Positions 17,644-25,061 of a stretch of DNA of 64,000 bases are shown here, in pieces. Under the pieces are notes generated by a model, which saw nothing but the letters and a program-made list of their open reading frames with translations, ran no database searches and had not been told where the DNA came from. Position 1 is the first letter of the stretch, and each line of letters begins with the position of its first letter. The position numbers and the translations under genes were made by a program. The DNA comes from Bradyrhizobium barranii subsp. barranii (GTDB taxonomy: Bacteria > Pseudomonadota > Alphaproteobacteria > Rhizobiales > Xanthobacteraceae). The stretch is from positions 9,407,501 through 9,471,500 of the forward strand of contig NZ_CP086136.1 of the NCBI RefSeq assembly GCF_017565645.3, written 5' to 3'.

Positions 17644-18063
17644 ATGGTCTATCAATCGACATGGGATGATGCGGCTGAACAAACCCTGCGGCGCTGGGTC
17701 GCCGAGGGCGCGTCGTCGTCGGTGATCGCCGATGCGATGCATCGCACGCGCAGTGCGGTCTCCGGGAAAATCTCACGCCTCAAGCTTAAACGTCCCGAGG
17801 GCCAGTCGCCGATGACTAAAGCCATCACCAAGCAGCCGCCGAAAGCCGAGGCGTCGGTCGCCCTGGCGCGCAAGCTCGCGCCGATCGAGGCCGTCAACAG
17901 CAAGCCCGTGCCCTTCCTGCAAGCCAAACGCTTCCACTGCCGCGCCGTGCTGAACGAGCGCGGCGAGGACGGTCTCGCCATGTTCTGCGGCGCCAAGAAG
18001 CGGCCCGGCTCGTCATGGTGCCCGAAGCACCATCGCCTGTTCGTCAACTACGGGAGGGCCTGA
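17644..18063 (+). CDS. GcrA-like cell-cycle regulator
   Basis: A 139-residue protein. The N-terminus has the GcrA DNA-binding domain (STWDDAAEQTLRRWVAEGAS, HRTRSAVSGKISRLKLKR). The C-terminus carries the GcrA cysteine/histidine cluster (FHCRAVLN, MFCGAKKRPGSSWCPKHH). Host GcrA binds methylated GANTC promoters with sigma-70 RNA polymerase. A GTG 48 bp upstream keeps the frame open, but the ATG at 17644 matches the family start. It leads the rightward early operon, so it may recruit host polymerase to phage promoters. Confidence 0.82.
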   Translation: MVYQSTWDDAAEQTLRRWVAEGASSSVIADAMHRTRSAVSGKISRLKLKRPEGQSPMTKAITKQPPKAEASVALARKLAPIEAVNSKPVPFLQAKRFHCRAVLNERGEDGLAMFCGAKKRPGSSWCPKHHRLFVNYGRA

Positions 18064-18146
18064 TGCCCGGGGCTCCGATGCGACCACGCGCGGCCCGGCG
18101 ATGATCCCAATTCGCCGAGGCCCCGCAACGCAAAGGGACCTTTCAT

Positions 18147-18527
18147 ATGGCGAAGCCAGCAGCAACGCAGACGAACGATTTCGACCCCGAGATCGTGCAG
18201 GAAATCCTCGGCAAGATCGACGGCTATCATGCCGATCTCGCGTCCGAGCGCGGGTCATCGATGGCCCGGTGCCGCAACATCCGCGAGAGCATCAACGCCT
18301 GCTTCAAGGAAGGGAAGGCGCGCGGCATCCCGACCAAGGAGCTTCGGTCGCTCGTCAAGATCAGGATCAACGAGGCCAAGAACCGCGAGATTTACGAGGA
18401 GCTTGAACAGGATCAGCAGCACATCCTCTCGATGCTCGCGACCGCCGAGGGTGTGAAGGATTTGCCGCTCTGGCGGGCGGCGGCGATGTCCGCCGTTAAT
18501 GGTGCCGATAGCGCCACCGCTCATTAG
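18147..18527 (+). CDS. GapR-like (DUF2312) nucleoid protein
   Basis: A 126-residue helical protein. FDPEIVQEILGKIDGYHADL followed by CFKEGKARGIPTKELRSLVK resembles the coiled-coil DNA clamp GapR of alphaproteobacteria, including its RxxVxxR-like helix. GapR tracks overtwisted DNA ahead of replication and transcription. Here it lies in the early operon behind a GcrA-like gene, with an AAAGGGA ribosome-binding site. Confidence 0.6.
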   Translation: MAKPAATQTNDFDPEIVQEILGKIDGYHADLASERGSSMARCRNIRESINACFKEGKARGIPTKELRSLVKIRINEAKNREIYEELEQDQQHILSMLATAEGVKDLPLWRAAAMSAVNGADSATAH

Positions 18528-18539
18528 CGGAGGCGCGGC

Positions 18540-19079
18540 ATGGACCCGCGCATTCTGGCGCTCGATCTCGCATCCCGCACCGGCTGGGCCTGCGGCAATC
18601 CCTCTGAGGATCGCCCACGTTCGGGCTCAGTGCGTTTTGCGCGCCAGGGCGCCAGTCTTGGCACGGTCTATTCGGCATGCCGACAGTGGCTCGCCGATTT
18701 CCTTACCGCCAATCCCGACGTGCGGCTGATCGTATTCGAGGCGCCGATGGCGCCCCAGCACATGGCGGGCTTCACCACCGCGCACATCATCCGCGTGCTG
18801 ATCGGGCTTTGCGCCGTGGTGGAGGAATTCGGCCACTCAGGCGGCTATGACGTGCGCGAGGCGAAAGTCTCGGAAGTTCGCGAGCATTTCCTCGGCACCA
18901 ACCGGATCAAGCGGAAGGAAGCGAAGTCGGCGACGATCGATGCATGCAATCGGCTCGGCTGGGCGCCGTGCGATGACAACGCCGCCGACGCACTCGCCCT
19001 CTGGCACTATCAAGCCTCGGTCTTCGACCCGAAGCTCGCGCTGCAAACCTCACCACTGTTCCGGCGGAGGATTGCATGA
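18540..19079 (+). CDS. Phage RuvC-like Holliday junction resolvase
   Basis: A 179-residue RNase H-fold nuclease distinct from the chromosomal ruvC. Acidic catalytic positions are visible in ILALDLASRTGWA (D9), LIVFEAPMAPQ (near 64) and DNAADALALWHY (near 143-148). Phage versions cut branched intermediates from recombination or before packaging. It overlaps the next gene by 4 bp. Confidence 0.82.
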   Translation: MDPRILALDLASRTGWACGNPSEDRPRSGSVRFARQGASLGTVYSACRQWLADFLTANPDVRLIVFEAPMAPQHMAGFTTAHIIRVLIGLCAVVEEFGHSGGYDVREAKVSEVREHFLGTNRIKRKEAKSATIDACNRLGWAPCDDNAADALALWHYQASVFDPKLALQTSPLFRRRIA

Positions 19080-19708
19080 ACGCGGGCGGGATTGTCCTGT
19101 CGCTCTGCGATCGAACCGGCACCATGGTGCTGCCGTGGATCGAGGCGGGCTATTCGGCGATCACCGTCGATCTCCAACCGGCGCCGCGCGAGCACCATCG
19201 CCGCCATCACATCGTCGCCGACATCACGCAATGGCGCTATCCCGCGCATCTGCCGCGCCCCGTCATCGTCTTCGCATTTCCGCCGTGCTCGCATCTCGCG
19301 GTCTCGGGCGCCCGCTGGTTCAAGGGTAAGGGCCTCGGCGCCCTGATCCATGCGCTGCAAGTGGTCGATGCCTGTCGGCGCGTCTGCGAGGACAGCGGCG
19401 CGCCCTACATGATCGAGAACCCGGTCTCGACCCTTTCGACCTACTGGCGCGATCCCGACTACACGTTCGATCCCTGCGGCTACAGCGACCCCTATACGAA
19501 GCAAACGTGCCTGTGGGTCGGCGGCGGGTTCGTCATGCCCGAGAAGGTCCAGATCGGTGATCTGTTCGCCGAGCCGACGTGCGTCGAGCCGGTGCTGGGC
19601 TCCGCAATCCTCAATTTCTCACCGACTGCCGATCGCGCCGACACCCGCAGCATCACGCCGCCAGGTTTCGCGACCGCCGTCTATCGAGCCAATGCCGGGA
19701 GGGTCTGA
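19076..19708 (+). CDS. DNA cytosine methyltransferase-like protein
   Basis: A 210-residue protein with the order of a small C5-methyltransferase core: a nucleotide-binding start (GGIVLSLCDRTGTMVLPWIE), a PC motif (FAFPPCSHLAVSGARWF) with the candidate catalytic cysteine, and an ENP motif (YMIENPVSTLS). It is shorter than typical M.HhaI-like enzymes and lacks an obvious target-recognition domain, as is common for phage members. It might protect phage DNA or act in regulation; activity is unproven. Confidence 0.65.
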   Translation: MNAGGIVLSLCDRTGTMVLPWIEAGYSAITVDLQPAPREHHRRHHIVADITQWRYPAHLPRPVIVFAFPPCSHLAVSGARWFKGKGLGALIHALQVVDACRRVCEDSGAPYMIENPVSTLSTYWRDPDYTFDPCGYSDPYTKQTCLWVGGGFVMPEKVQIGDLFAEPTCVEPVLGSAILNFSPTADRADTRSITPPGFATAVYRANAGRV

Positions 19709-20439
19709 TGGCGCGCATCAGGACGATCAAGCCCGAGTTTCCGCAATCTGAGACCATCGGCAAGCTGTCCCGGGATGCGCGCCTGCTGTTCATCCAATTG
19801 TGGACCCTCGCCGATGACGAAGGGAGGGCTCGCGCGGCCTCGCGAATGCTCGCGAGCCTTCTCTACCCATACGATGACGATGCGCCGGGGCTCATGGACG
19901 GCTGGCTCGCCGAACTTGAGCGTCATGGTTGCATCACCCGTTACGTGGTTGAGGGCTCCACCTATCTGCAAATCGATAACTGGCTGAAACACCAGAAGAT
20001 TGATCGCCCGACGCCCTCGCGTTTGCCGGTTGTCAGCGAGGCTACGCGATTGCTCGCGAGCCCTCGCGAGGCTTCATCGACGGACCTTGGACCTAGGACC
20101 GTGGACCATGGACCTAGGACCGAGGACCATGCCGCGCCGATTGGGGCGCGCTCGGGCTCTGGCGAATTGGACTTCGGCGAGACGGTCCCGCCGCCGCGAC
20201 CGGCCAAGGTGCCACCGCCGTCTGACGCGGAGACCGAACTGTTCCGGCGCGGCAAGGAAGTCCTCGGCAGTGCTGCGGGAGGCCTCGTCTCGCGATTGCT
20301 CAAAGCGAAGGGCGGCAAGGTCCCGCTGGCGCGGGCGGCGATCGAACAGGCGTCCACCAAGCACGATCCCCGCGAATACATCGGCGCCATCATCCGGGCC
20401 CCGCCCGAGCATGAGCCGCCAAGGGTGGTGCAGCCATGA
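19708..20439 (+). CDS. O-like phage replication initiation protein
   Basis: A 243-residue protein. The N-terminal 110 residues (MARIRTIKPEFPQSETIGKL, LFIQLWTLADDEGR, LQIDNWLKHQKID) form the winged-helix domain of phage replication initiators. A repetitive linker follows (GPRTVDHGPRTEDH), then a C-terminal helical segment that probably contacts the helicase. As in lambda O, the linker DNA carries tandem repeats (seven 7-bp units) that could be the origin. It overlaps the primase zinc-ribbon gene by 4 bp. The ATG at 19708 was chosen over an out-of-character upstream extension. Confidence 0.78.
   Translation: MARIRTIKPEFPQSETIGKLSRDARLLFIQLWTLADDEGRARAASRMLASLLYPYDDDAPGLMDGWLAELERHGCITRYVVEGSTYLQIDNWLKHQKIDRPTPSRLPVVSEATRLLASPREASSTDLGPRTVDHGPRTEDHAAPIGARSGSGELDFGETVPPPRPAKVPPPSDAETELFRRGKEVLGSAAGGLVSRLLKAKGGKVPLARAAIEQASTKHDPREYIGAIIRAPPEHEPPRVVQP
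19829..20130. other. Iteron-like arrays, candidate phage replication origin
   Basis: Inside the O-like gene, seven exact tandem 7-bp units GGACCNN run from 20082 to 20130. Nearby are CTCGCG units on a 10-bp period: three at 19829, 19839 and 19849, and two CTCGCGAG palindromes at 20053 and 20063. A tandem array in the linker of an initiator gene is the arrangement of the lambda origin. A flanking AT-rich unwinding stretch is not obvious, so the origin call is an inference. Confidence 0.5.
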
Positions 20440-20753
20440 CGCGCCGCCTGTCGCTGGATGAGGTGCTGCGGATGTTCGCCCGGATCGGCTTCGACCCGCG
20501 CTCGCATAGCGGCACCCACGAACTCCGCTGCCCGGCCTGCTCACATCTGCGGCGCAAGAAGACCCACAAGTGCCTGTCCATCCGCTGCGATGCGGACGGC
20601 TTTTTCTTCCGCTGTTTCCACTGCGACGAATTCCATGGGAGCTATCGCTATGACGACGCTCGCGACGCGACACGTCGAGTTCTTCGAGGCCCGGGGGATA
20701 TCGCCCGAGCTGGCCGCCAAGTTCGAGATTTATACGGGTACTCTCGTCGGTGA
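20436..20753 (+). CDS. Primase-type zinc ribbon protein
   Basis: A 105-residue frame. Residues 15-65 contain HELRCPACSHLRRK and FFFRCFHCDEFHGS, the CxxC...CxxC ribbon that recognises the priming site in T7 gp4-type primases. After about residue 68 the frame overlaps the helicase gene for 104 bp and the tail has poor protein character. In single-chain relatives this ribbon is fused to the TOPRIM-helicase that follows here in the +1 frame. Confidence 0.7.
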   Translation: MTRRLSLDEVLRMFARIGFDPRSHSGTHELRCPACSHLRRKKTHKCLSIRCDADGFFFRCFHCDEFHGSYRYDDARDATRRVLRGPGDIARAGRQVRDLYGYSRR

Positions 20754-22185
20754 GAAGCCGAACCGGCATGTCGTCGCCAACCCGAGCGGCAACATCCTCG
20801 TCTATCCGTTCATCGAGCACGGCGTCGTCGTGAACGAGAAATATCGCACCGAGCGCGATGGCGAGAAGTTCTTCTGGCATCGCAAGGGCGGCAAGCGGAC
20901 GTTCTGGAACGCCGACGTGCTCGATGACCCGCTTCTGGAAGCGGGCACGCAAGCGCTCGTGATCACCGAGGGCATCGAGGACGGCATGGTCGCGATCGAT
21001 TGCGGCTGGCCGCTCACGGTCTCGGTGCCCGATGGCGCGCCGCCGGTCCCGAAGGATGGACGCCTGCCGCCGCTCGATCCGCAGACCGAGGCGAGCGGCA
21101 AGTTCGAGTTCCTGTGGCTCAACCGCGATCGGTTGAAGCGGATCAAGCGGTTCATTCTCGCAGTCGATGACGACGGGCCAGGACAACGGCTCGCTGCCGA
21201 AATCGTCCGTCGGCTCGGCGCCGTGCGCTGTCTGTTCGTGACGTTCCCGCCGGGCTGCAAGGACTTGAACGAGGTGCTGCGCCAGTGCGGGCGCGATGCG
21301 GTCAGCGCCGTGCTGCGGGAGGCCAAACAGTATCCGGTTCGCGGGCTCTATCGGCTCTCGGAGTATCCGGCGCTCCCGGCGCTGCACCCGATCTCGATCG
21401 GCTGGCCGCTGTTCGACGGCGACAGCGTCGCGTCCGCCAACAATGCTTGGCTGAAGCTGTTCCCGGGCGAGTTCATGGTCGTCACCGGCATCCCGAGCCA
21501 CGGCAAATCGACTTGGGTGCTGAACGTGCTGGTCAACATCGCCCGCGCCTACGGATGGCGTTCGGCCGTCTTCTCCGCCGAGATGCCAACGGTGCCGCAT
21601 CTCCGCGACAAGCTGCGCCGGATCATCGCGGGCACCGCGGCTGCATCGGCCGAGGCCGACGAGTTCATCGAGGGTAGCTTCACGTTCATCGACCACGATC
21701 CGAATGACGCCGACGAGGAAGACATCACGCTGGAATGGATCATCGAGAAAGCCCGCGATGCGGTGCTGCGCGATGGCATCCGCGTGCTGGTCATCGACCC
21801 ATGGAACGAGATCGAGCACGCCCGGCGCCGCGATGAGAGTTCGACGGAATACATCGGCCGGGCCATCCGCATGCTGAAGCGCTTCGGGCGGCAATACGAG
21901 GTCGCCGTGATCGTCCTGGCGCACCCGACCAAGGACGTGTGGGAGCACGGCCGGGCCCGAACCGCCACGCTCTACGATATCGAGGGGTCGGCCCACTGGT
22001 TCAACAAATGCGACCACGGCGTCGTCATCGAACGCGCGCCGGAAGCCAACAGATCCACCGTGCACATCGCCAAGGTTCGGTTCGAGGAAACCGGCTTCAA
22101 GGGCGCGATCAACATGGGGTTCGACGTGCAGACGCAACGGTTCGAGGAACTGGCCGAAAAGCAGAAGGAGATGGCCCTTGAGTGA
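20650..22185 (+). CDS. TOPRIM-helicase (T7 gp4/Twinkle-like replicative helicase)
   Basis: A protein of 511 residues. The N-terminal third is a TOPRIM fold (ALVITEGIEDGMVAI with the EGxxD glutamate; RFILAVDDDGPGQRLA with DxD). The C-terminal half is a RecA-type helicase with Walker A VTGIPSHGKSTW, Walker B RVLVIDPWNE and an arginine-rich end of the DnaB family. It would unwind DNA and, with the separate zinc ribbon, prime synthesis. The start is the ATG at 20650; the frame is open further upstream but noise-like. It ends overlapping the next gene. Confidence 0.85.
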   Translation: MTTLATRHVEFFEARGISPELAAKFEIYTGTLVGEKPNRHVVANPSGNILVYPFIEHGVVVNEKYRTERDGEKFFWHRKGGKRTFWNADVLDDPLLEAGTQALVITEGIEDGMVAIDCGWPLTVSVPDGAPPVPKDGRLPPLDPQTEASGKFEFLWLNRDRLKRIKRFILAVDDDGPGQRLAAEIVRRLGAVRCLFVTFPPGCKDLNEVLRQCGRDAVSAVLREAKQYPVRGLYRLSEYPALPALHPISIGWPLFDGDSVASANNAWLKLFPGEFMVVTGIPSHGKSTWVLNVLVNIARAYGWRSAVFSAEMPTVPHLRDKLRRIIAGTAAASAEADEFIEGSFTFIDHDPNDADEEDITLEWIIEKARDAVLRDGIRVLVIDPWNEIEHARRRDESSTEYIGRAIRMLKRFGRQYEVAVIVLAHPTKDVWEHGRARTATLYDIEGSAHWFNKCDHGVVIERAPEANRSTVHIAKVRFEETGFKGAINMGFDVQTQRFEELAEKQKEMALE

Positions 22186-22702
22186 CGTGCCCGTGATCCG
22201 CCGGGATGACCCGCTGAAATTCAACCCGCTCGAAGACGCCGTAATGGAGGACATCGCCCCCTCGGTCTGGAGCGGCCCGCATGTCGGCAAGCGTCTCGCC
22301 GAGGCGATGCGAACCCTGCGCCTGATCCCGATGCGCGCGGTCGCGGGCTATGGCGCGCCGTGGCCTGCCTACAGTTACGAGTTCGAGGACTTGCTCGCTC
22401 AACAGGCGCAAGGCGAACTCGAGAAAACGATGCGGATGCAGAACCGCACGCGCCTGCTGCCGTCCTTCAGCGATGTCACCCGCATGGAGGCGGCGATCTG
22501 CTGGCCCGCCCGCTACCTGCTCGGCCAAATGCATCTGCTCCGGGCGGTCAACTGTGTCGCCCTGGCGCACTCTCTCGAACGCGACGCGGGATGGGTCGCG
22601 GTCAAGCGCGGCGGCTATGCCGACACATGGCGGGCCAACCACGATCGCGGCTGCGATGTCATCGCCGAGGGTCTGCGCGGCGAGCTCGTGCCGGTCTTCT
22701 AA
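22178..22702 (+). CDS. Conserved-looking phage hypothetical protein
   Basis: A 174-residue protein starting at a TTG that overlaps the helicase stop. It has a stretch of aromatic and Met-rich helices (VTRMEAAICWPARYLLGQMH) but no named motif. The position after the helicase suggests a replication accessory or regulator. Confidence 0.6.
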   Translation: MSDVPVIRRDDPLKFNPLEDAVMEDIAPSVWSGPHVGKRLAEAMRTLRLIPMRAVAGYGAPWPAYSYEFEDLLAQQAQGELEKTMRMQNRTRLLPSFSDVTRMEAAICWPARYLLGQMHLLRAVNCVALAHSLERDAGWVAVKRGGYADTWRANHDRGCDVIAEGLRGELVPVF

Positions 22703-22713
22703 GGGAGGGCACC

Positions 22714-22902
22714 ATGCGGATCACCGAGGCGATGATTGAGACCGCCGCCATCGCGATCAGGGACGCGGTCGCGAACAGGGTTGTCGGCGAGGAAGCCCGG
22801 CGTCGGGGAAAGCCATGGGCGGCTTTGCCCGCGAAACTGCGCGACGCCTGCCGCGCGGAAGCGGCGGCGGCGCTGCACGCCGCATTGCAAGGTGATCAAT
22901 GA
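22714..22902 (+). CDS. Small alanine-rich helical protein
   Basis: A 62-residue frame (MRITEAMIETAAIAIRDAVA...) with a good GGGAGGG ribosome-binding site 6 bp upstream. Predicted to be two or three helices. Many alphaproteobacterial phages have small genes of this look in the replication operon; no function is known. Confidence 0.6.
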   Translation: MRITEAMIETAAIAIRDAVANRVVGEEARRRGKPWAALPAKLRDACRAEAAAALHAALQGDQ

Positions 22903-22929
22903 GCGACGGCAAGCGCGGGTGGAGATACG

Positions 22930-23643
22930 ATGGACCTTGAAATCCCCCATGGCGCGGACAGGGAGTACCTGATCGTTTTCGGCGTGGCGGCGATCTATAT
23001 CGCCACGATCCCGCGCGGCGAGCCGTGCATCGTCGGCGTCTCCCGCGACCTCGGCCGGACCTTCGATGGCATCCGGGACAATTGGCCGTGGTCGGAGATC
23101 GGCTGCGCGTATTGGGTCAAGGACCGCGACACCGCCGAGGCGATCGTGGCCGAGGCGACCGAGGTGCTGCCGCGCGATCCCGAGGGGAGGCTTGCGGTCC
23201 GCGCCGAGTTCGCCCGGCGCCAAGTCGAGGCGGTCGCCGCGCGCTGGAAGATCACGCTGACGAACCACGACGCGGCGATGTCGCGGGTGCATGCGGCGGT
23301 TCGCCATGTGCAAGAGACAATCAACCACGCTAACGCGACCGGTGATCTCGCTTGGTTCAACGCCGCCTATCGTGCCTGGCGGATCGAAGCAGAAAAAATT
23401 GGGCGCGTCATGAGCTACGCCGAGGCGCTCGCGCGGCTGCGCAAAGCGGTGACTAAACGGCTGATTACTCTCGACGTAATCAATTTGGACGCCGATCTCT
23501 TGCCCGGCATCTTCCCCGAACTGCCGAAAGAGCGCGCAGAAAATTACGTTGACGACTTGAAAAAACCGGTGCCTTCTTCGCGCACGCGCCCGAGGCCAAA
23601 GCCACGCGCTGATGGATCGGGCCGCCGTGGTATTTCCCACTAA
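22930..23643 (+). CDS. Phage hypothetical protein, possible GIY-YIG-like N-terminus
   Basis: A 237-residue protein. The N-terminal 75 residues (YLIVFGVAAIYIATI, IVGVSRDLGRTF, IGCAYWVKDRDTAEAIV) recall the strand-helix pattern of GIY-YIG nucleases, but the second GIY-like and catalytic positions are not convincing. The middle is helical and the C-terminus is a basic Pro/Arg tail. Last gene of the rightward replication operon before a terminator. Confidence 0.5.
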   Translation: MDLEIPHGADREYLIVFGVAAIYIATIPRGEPCIVGVSRDLGRTFDGIRDNWPWSEIGCAYWVKDRDTAEAIVAEATEVLPRDPEGRLAVRAEFARRQVEAVAARWKITLTNHDAAMSRVHAAVRHVQETINHANATGDLAWFNAAYRAWRIEAEKIGRVMSYAEALARLRKAVTKRLITLDVINLDADLLPGIFPELPKERAENYVDDLKKPVPSSRTRPRPKPRADGSGRRGISH

Positions 23644-23658
23644 CGCAAGACTGTTCGA

Positions 23659-23686
23659 CCGATCCCGGCGGCGGGGTCGGTTTTTT
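23659..23686 (+). terminator. Rho-independent terminator of the replication operon
   Basis: CCGATCCC (23659-23666) pairs with GGGGTCGG (23673-23680, one G-T pair) around GGCGGC and is followed by six Ts. It closes the operon that starts at 17644. Confidence 0.8.
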
Positions 23687-24289
23687 GGGGTCACGTACTC
23701 AAGAACCACGTGCCGCAGATCCGGGCGCATATGACAGTGGCCCGCTGCCCCCCTGTTAGCGGGCGCGAGAGCGGATCTCGAGGTCGGGGTTGGGCCAAGA
23801 GCGGTCATTCAATCACGTCATCTGCACGCAGTAACAACTCTCGGCTAATCGGCAATCCAATGCTGCGCGCTGTTTTCAGATTAATCACAAGCTCGAACTT
23901 CACTGGTTGCTCAATCGGCAGGTCGGCCGGTTTTGTACCGTTCAGCACCTTCTGCACGTAACCTGCGATGCGCTTGGCCTCAAAAATCCTATCTGGTCCA
24001 TACGACAACAAGGCCCCGCTGGCGGCGAATTCGCGCCACGCTGCGATGACCGGAAGCCGCTGCTCCAATCCATATTGGGCAATTCTTGGGGCGACAAAAT
24101 TAGTTAGGCGCGAGGCGACCACAAACAAACCGTTCGCGCCATTGGTACTTGCTGCACGAAGCGCGGGCTCAAGTTCTCCGGGGCTACCAATCGGATGCGC
24201 TGTTATATCGATGCCCCCGCGGGTCACTTCAAATTCCTCCGGGTGTGGTCAGTCAAATTCCTCCACCCGCGAGGCAGGACAAGGGACTG

Positions 24290-25057
24290 TTAGTTTGAGT
24301 TTGTTTCCCGGGCAAGAGCTTCAGCGGCTTCTTTGAGCCGATAGCTGCGTCCGTCGAACTCAAGCAGATGGCAATGATGCATAAGGCGATCGAGGATCGT
24401 CGTGCTCATAGTGTTGTCCCCAAGGTATGCCCCCCAATCCTGCACGACGCGATTGGAGGTGACGATGACGCTGCGGCGCAGTTTGTAACGCTGATGGATC
24501 AGGGTCTGCAGCAAAGTGCCGGCGTCGTCGGGGATGGCGCGTGCGAGGAATAGATCGTCCAGCACGAGGAGATCGCAGTCGATGATGGTTCGCAGCCGGA
24601 CCTCGCGTTGTGCCGGAGAGTTCAGGGCGTAGCGGTGGAAGAAGTCGTCGGTCTCAAGATACTGGACCTTGTGGCTTTGCAGGATCGCCTGATAGGCAAT
24701 CGCCTTGGCTATGTGCGACTTCCCGGTGCCAGGTTTGCCAACAAGCAGAGCGTTCTCGCCAGCGGCAATGAACGCCAGGGTGTGGAGCTGGAAGCAGGTC
24801 TGACGTGGCAGTTTGGGATTGAAGGACCAGTCGAACTCGGCGAGCGTCAGCTTTTCGTCGAGCCCGGATTGCTGGTATCGCCGCTCGATAAGACGGGACT
24901 GACGACGGTCCAGTTCATCCTGCAGGATAAGGGAGAAGGTCTCGAGGAAGGGCTGGTTGGCGCCCTGCGCCTGGAGCACGCGCGTCTGCAGCGTGTCGCG
25001 GACACCCGACAGGCGCAGCTGTCGTAGGCAACGCTCAATTTCCGGCATGGTCATCAT
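24290..25057 (-). CDS. istB: IS21 helper ATPase IstB
   Basis: A 255-residue AAA+ protein that assists the IstA transposase. Walker A is GKPGTGKS at residues 107-114, Walker B LLVLDDLF near 160, and the conserved SNR segment (IVTSNRVVQDWG) follows. The start at 25057 lies 4 bp after the istA stop; a longer upstream frame is out of character. Confidence 0.95.
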   Translation of the reverse strand: MMTMPEIERCLRQLRLSGVRDTLQTRVLQAQGANQPFLETFSLILQDELDRRQSRLIERRYQQSGLDEKLTLAEFDWSFNPKLPRQTCFQLHTLAFIAAGENALLVGKPGTGKSHIAKAIAYQAILQSHKVQYLETDDFFHRYALNSPAQREVRLRTIIDCDLLVLDDLFLARAIPDDAGTLLQTLIHQRYKLRRSVIVTSNRVVQDWGAYLGDNTMSTTILDRLMHHCHLLEFDGRSYRLKEAAEALARETNSN

Positions 25058-25061
25058 GTGG

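Noticed and set aside
20082..20130. Tandem GGACCNN units as a CRISPR array
   Set aside because: Units are 7 bp with no spacers and lie inside a coding gene; no cas genes are present.
20074..22290. A 738-residue open frame on the minus strand opposite the O-like and helicase genes
   Set aside because: It is antisense to two genes with clear catalytic motifs, and its residues are rich in Arg, Asp and His without any domain. High GC content produces such long antisense frames.
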